A stretch of DNA of 64,000 bases from Rheinheimera mangrovi (GTDB lineage: Bacteria; Pseudomonadota; Gammaproteobacteria; Enterobacterales; Alteromonadaceae), in NCBI RefSeq assembly GCF_003990335.1, contig NZ_CP034683.1, forward strand, positions 1,502,501 through 1,566,500, written 5' to 3'. The number at the start of each line of letters is the position of its first letter. Position 1 is the stretch's first letter. Both the position numbers and the translations under genes were made by a program. Below, in pieces: positions 62,965 to 64,000 of this stretch. The notes under the pieces are model-generated. The model had not been told where the DNA came from, did no database searches, and saw nothing but the letters and a program-made list of their open reading frames with translations.

Positions 62965-64000
62965 AAGTTCCATTTTTAAATCTCAAAGCCATCAATCAGC
63001 GTGATGAAGTTGAGTTGTTAGCTGCTTGCGAACGGGTCATAAAATCTGGTTGGTATATCAATGGACAAGAAGTAAAAGATTTTGAGGCTGATTTCGCAAG
63101 CTATTGTGGAACCCAAGCTTGCGTAGGAACCGCCAATGGTTTGGATGCCTTGCGACTGACTTTGGCTGCCTGGAAAGTTCAGGGGGTATTGAAAGATCAT
63201 GACGAGGTCATAGTACCTGCCAATACATTTATAGCGACTGTGCTGGCCATCACAGATAACAAGTTAGTGCCGGTGTTTGCAGAGCCAGATCCCGACAGCT
63301 ATGTAATCACTACAGAATCTGTGAAAGCGGTGCTGACGAACAAATGCCGTGTTGTAATTCCGGTGCATTTGTATGGTCAATTGGTGGATATGGATTCATT
63401 GCTTGAATTTGCTCAGCTGCACAATTTGCTGGTTCTGGAAGATGCTGCCCAAGCTCATGGCGCTGTCTTGTCATCGAAACGCGCTGGTAGTTTTGGTCAT
63501 GCGGCAGCTTTTAGTTTTTATCCAGGTAAAAATCTAGGGGCCTTAGGAGATGCTGGAGCCGTTACAACGAATGATGTGCAATTAGCCAGTGTTATACGAG
63601 CTTTAGGCAATTATGGTTCGGAACACAAATATATTCATCAATATCAGGGAATGAATAGCAGATTAGATTGCATTCAAGCGGCAATGTTGAGGGTTAAGCT
63701 AGCCAATTTAGATGCTGACATACAAATTCGTCGAGCTATTGCCCTGCGATACCTGGCTGAAATTAGAAACCCTGTAATTACGTTACCTCTTATCACTGAT
63801 CATAATCGCCATGTATGGCATCTATTCGTAATAAGAACAACGCAGCGCATTAAGTTACAAGCCTGGCTGGCTGAAAACCAGATAGAAACCTTGGTTCATT
63901 ATCCCTGTGCACCCCATAAACAATTGGCATATGCTGACTATGCTCATTTGCAGTTACCGATTACTGAGCTCTTGCAGGAACAAGTGTTGAGTTTGCCAAT
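62961..64000 (+). CDS. fdtB: dTDP-3-keto-6-deoxyhexose aminotransferase, FdtB/QdtB-like (3' end outside window)
   Basis: The reading frame starts ATG 62961 inside the fdtA stop (ATGA) and runs open to the window end, about 346 residues of an expected 365-375. DegT/DnrJ family: start [56 protein letters not shown], and the PLP lysine in [16 protein letters not shown]. It aminates C3 to give dTDP-3-amino-3,6-dideoxyhexose (Fuc3N or Qui3N), which the acetyltransferase encoded at 61193 would then acetylate. Confidence 0.88.
   Translation, partial: MKVPFLNLKAINQRDEVELLAACERVIKSGWYINGQEVKDFEADFASYCGTQACVGTANGLDALRLTLAAWKVQGVLKDHDEVIVPANTFIATVLAITDNKLVPVFAEPDPDSYVITTESVKAVLTNKCRVVIPVHLYGQLVDMDSLLEFAQLHNLLVLEDAAQAHGAVLSSKRAGSFGHAAAFSFYPGKNLGALGDAGAVTTNDVQLASVIRALGNYGSEHKYIHQYQGMNSRLDCIQAAMLRVKLANLDADIQIRRAIALRYLAEIRNPVITLPLITDHNRHVWHLFVIRTTQRIKLQAWLAENQIETLVHYPCAPHKQLAYADYAHLQLPITELLQEQVLSLP

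Overview
The window looks like the chromosome of a motile gammaproteobacterium of the Alteromonadales/Chromatiaceae type; Rheinheimera or a near relative is my best guess. The grounds are the rppH-ptsP-lgt-thyA block with mutH beside it, a polar-type flagellar cluster (flgT, flgP, flgMN, flgA, cheV-cheR, flgB to flgL, four small flagellins, flaG, fliD, fliS) and the GC level. The taxonomy is inferred from gene content, not from a database search.

Layout. Bases 1-9.8 kb are core genes: the 3' end of a fatty acid desaturase, an acyl-CoA thioesterase, dbpA, an orphan solute-binding lipoprotein, mutH (reverse), then rppH, ptsP, lgt and thyA. Two GTAG-headed palindromic repeats (REP/REPIN-like) lie after dbpA and thyA, and several DnaA-box-like 9-mers lie between mutH and rppH.

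Bases 9.9-19.2 kb hold what I consider the most interesting locus. Three consecutive FlgO-family lipoproteins precede a chaperone-usher pilus operon: two DUF4402-like subunits, a PapD-like chaperone and a usher of 1071 residues. The usher ends in a SPOR-like domain, and the next gene encodes a lipoprotein with a matching C-terminal domain. That lipoprotein also shares an N-terminal sequence block with the third FlgO-like lipoprotein, which links the two gene groups.

Bases 19.2-26.7 kb hold an HMW1C-like (GT41-type) glycosyltransferase followed by a tight run: acyl carrier protein, AMP-forming ligase, two short-chain dehydrogenases, a split transketolase and a NeuD-like acyltransferase. This reads as a pathway making or attaching an unusual acyl or sugar group. 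An intact IS3-family element (26700-27898, 4-bp target duplication) follows. A reverse-strand group comes next: C-methyltransferase-like protein, PhyH-type dioxygenase, VioA-like sugar aminotransferase and TylF-like O-methyltransferase. It ends near a tRNA-Arg(CCU) gene, a common island boundary.

Bases 32.6-58.1 kb are the flagellar and chemotaxis cluster. Promoters of the expected classes are visible: sigma54-type before flgB and flgF, and sigma28-type (TAAA-N11-GCCGAT) before flgM, flgK, three of the four flagellin genes and flaG. A GT-B glycosyltransferase sits between flgL and the first flagellin. A large Maf protein with a duplicated N-terminal part follows fliS. The window ends in a dTDP-3-amino-3,6-dideoxyhexose pathway (fdtC-like, rfbA, fdtA-like, fdtB-like, the last cut by the window edge). 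Together these suggest glycosylated flagellin and possibly a glycosylated pilus.
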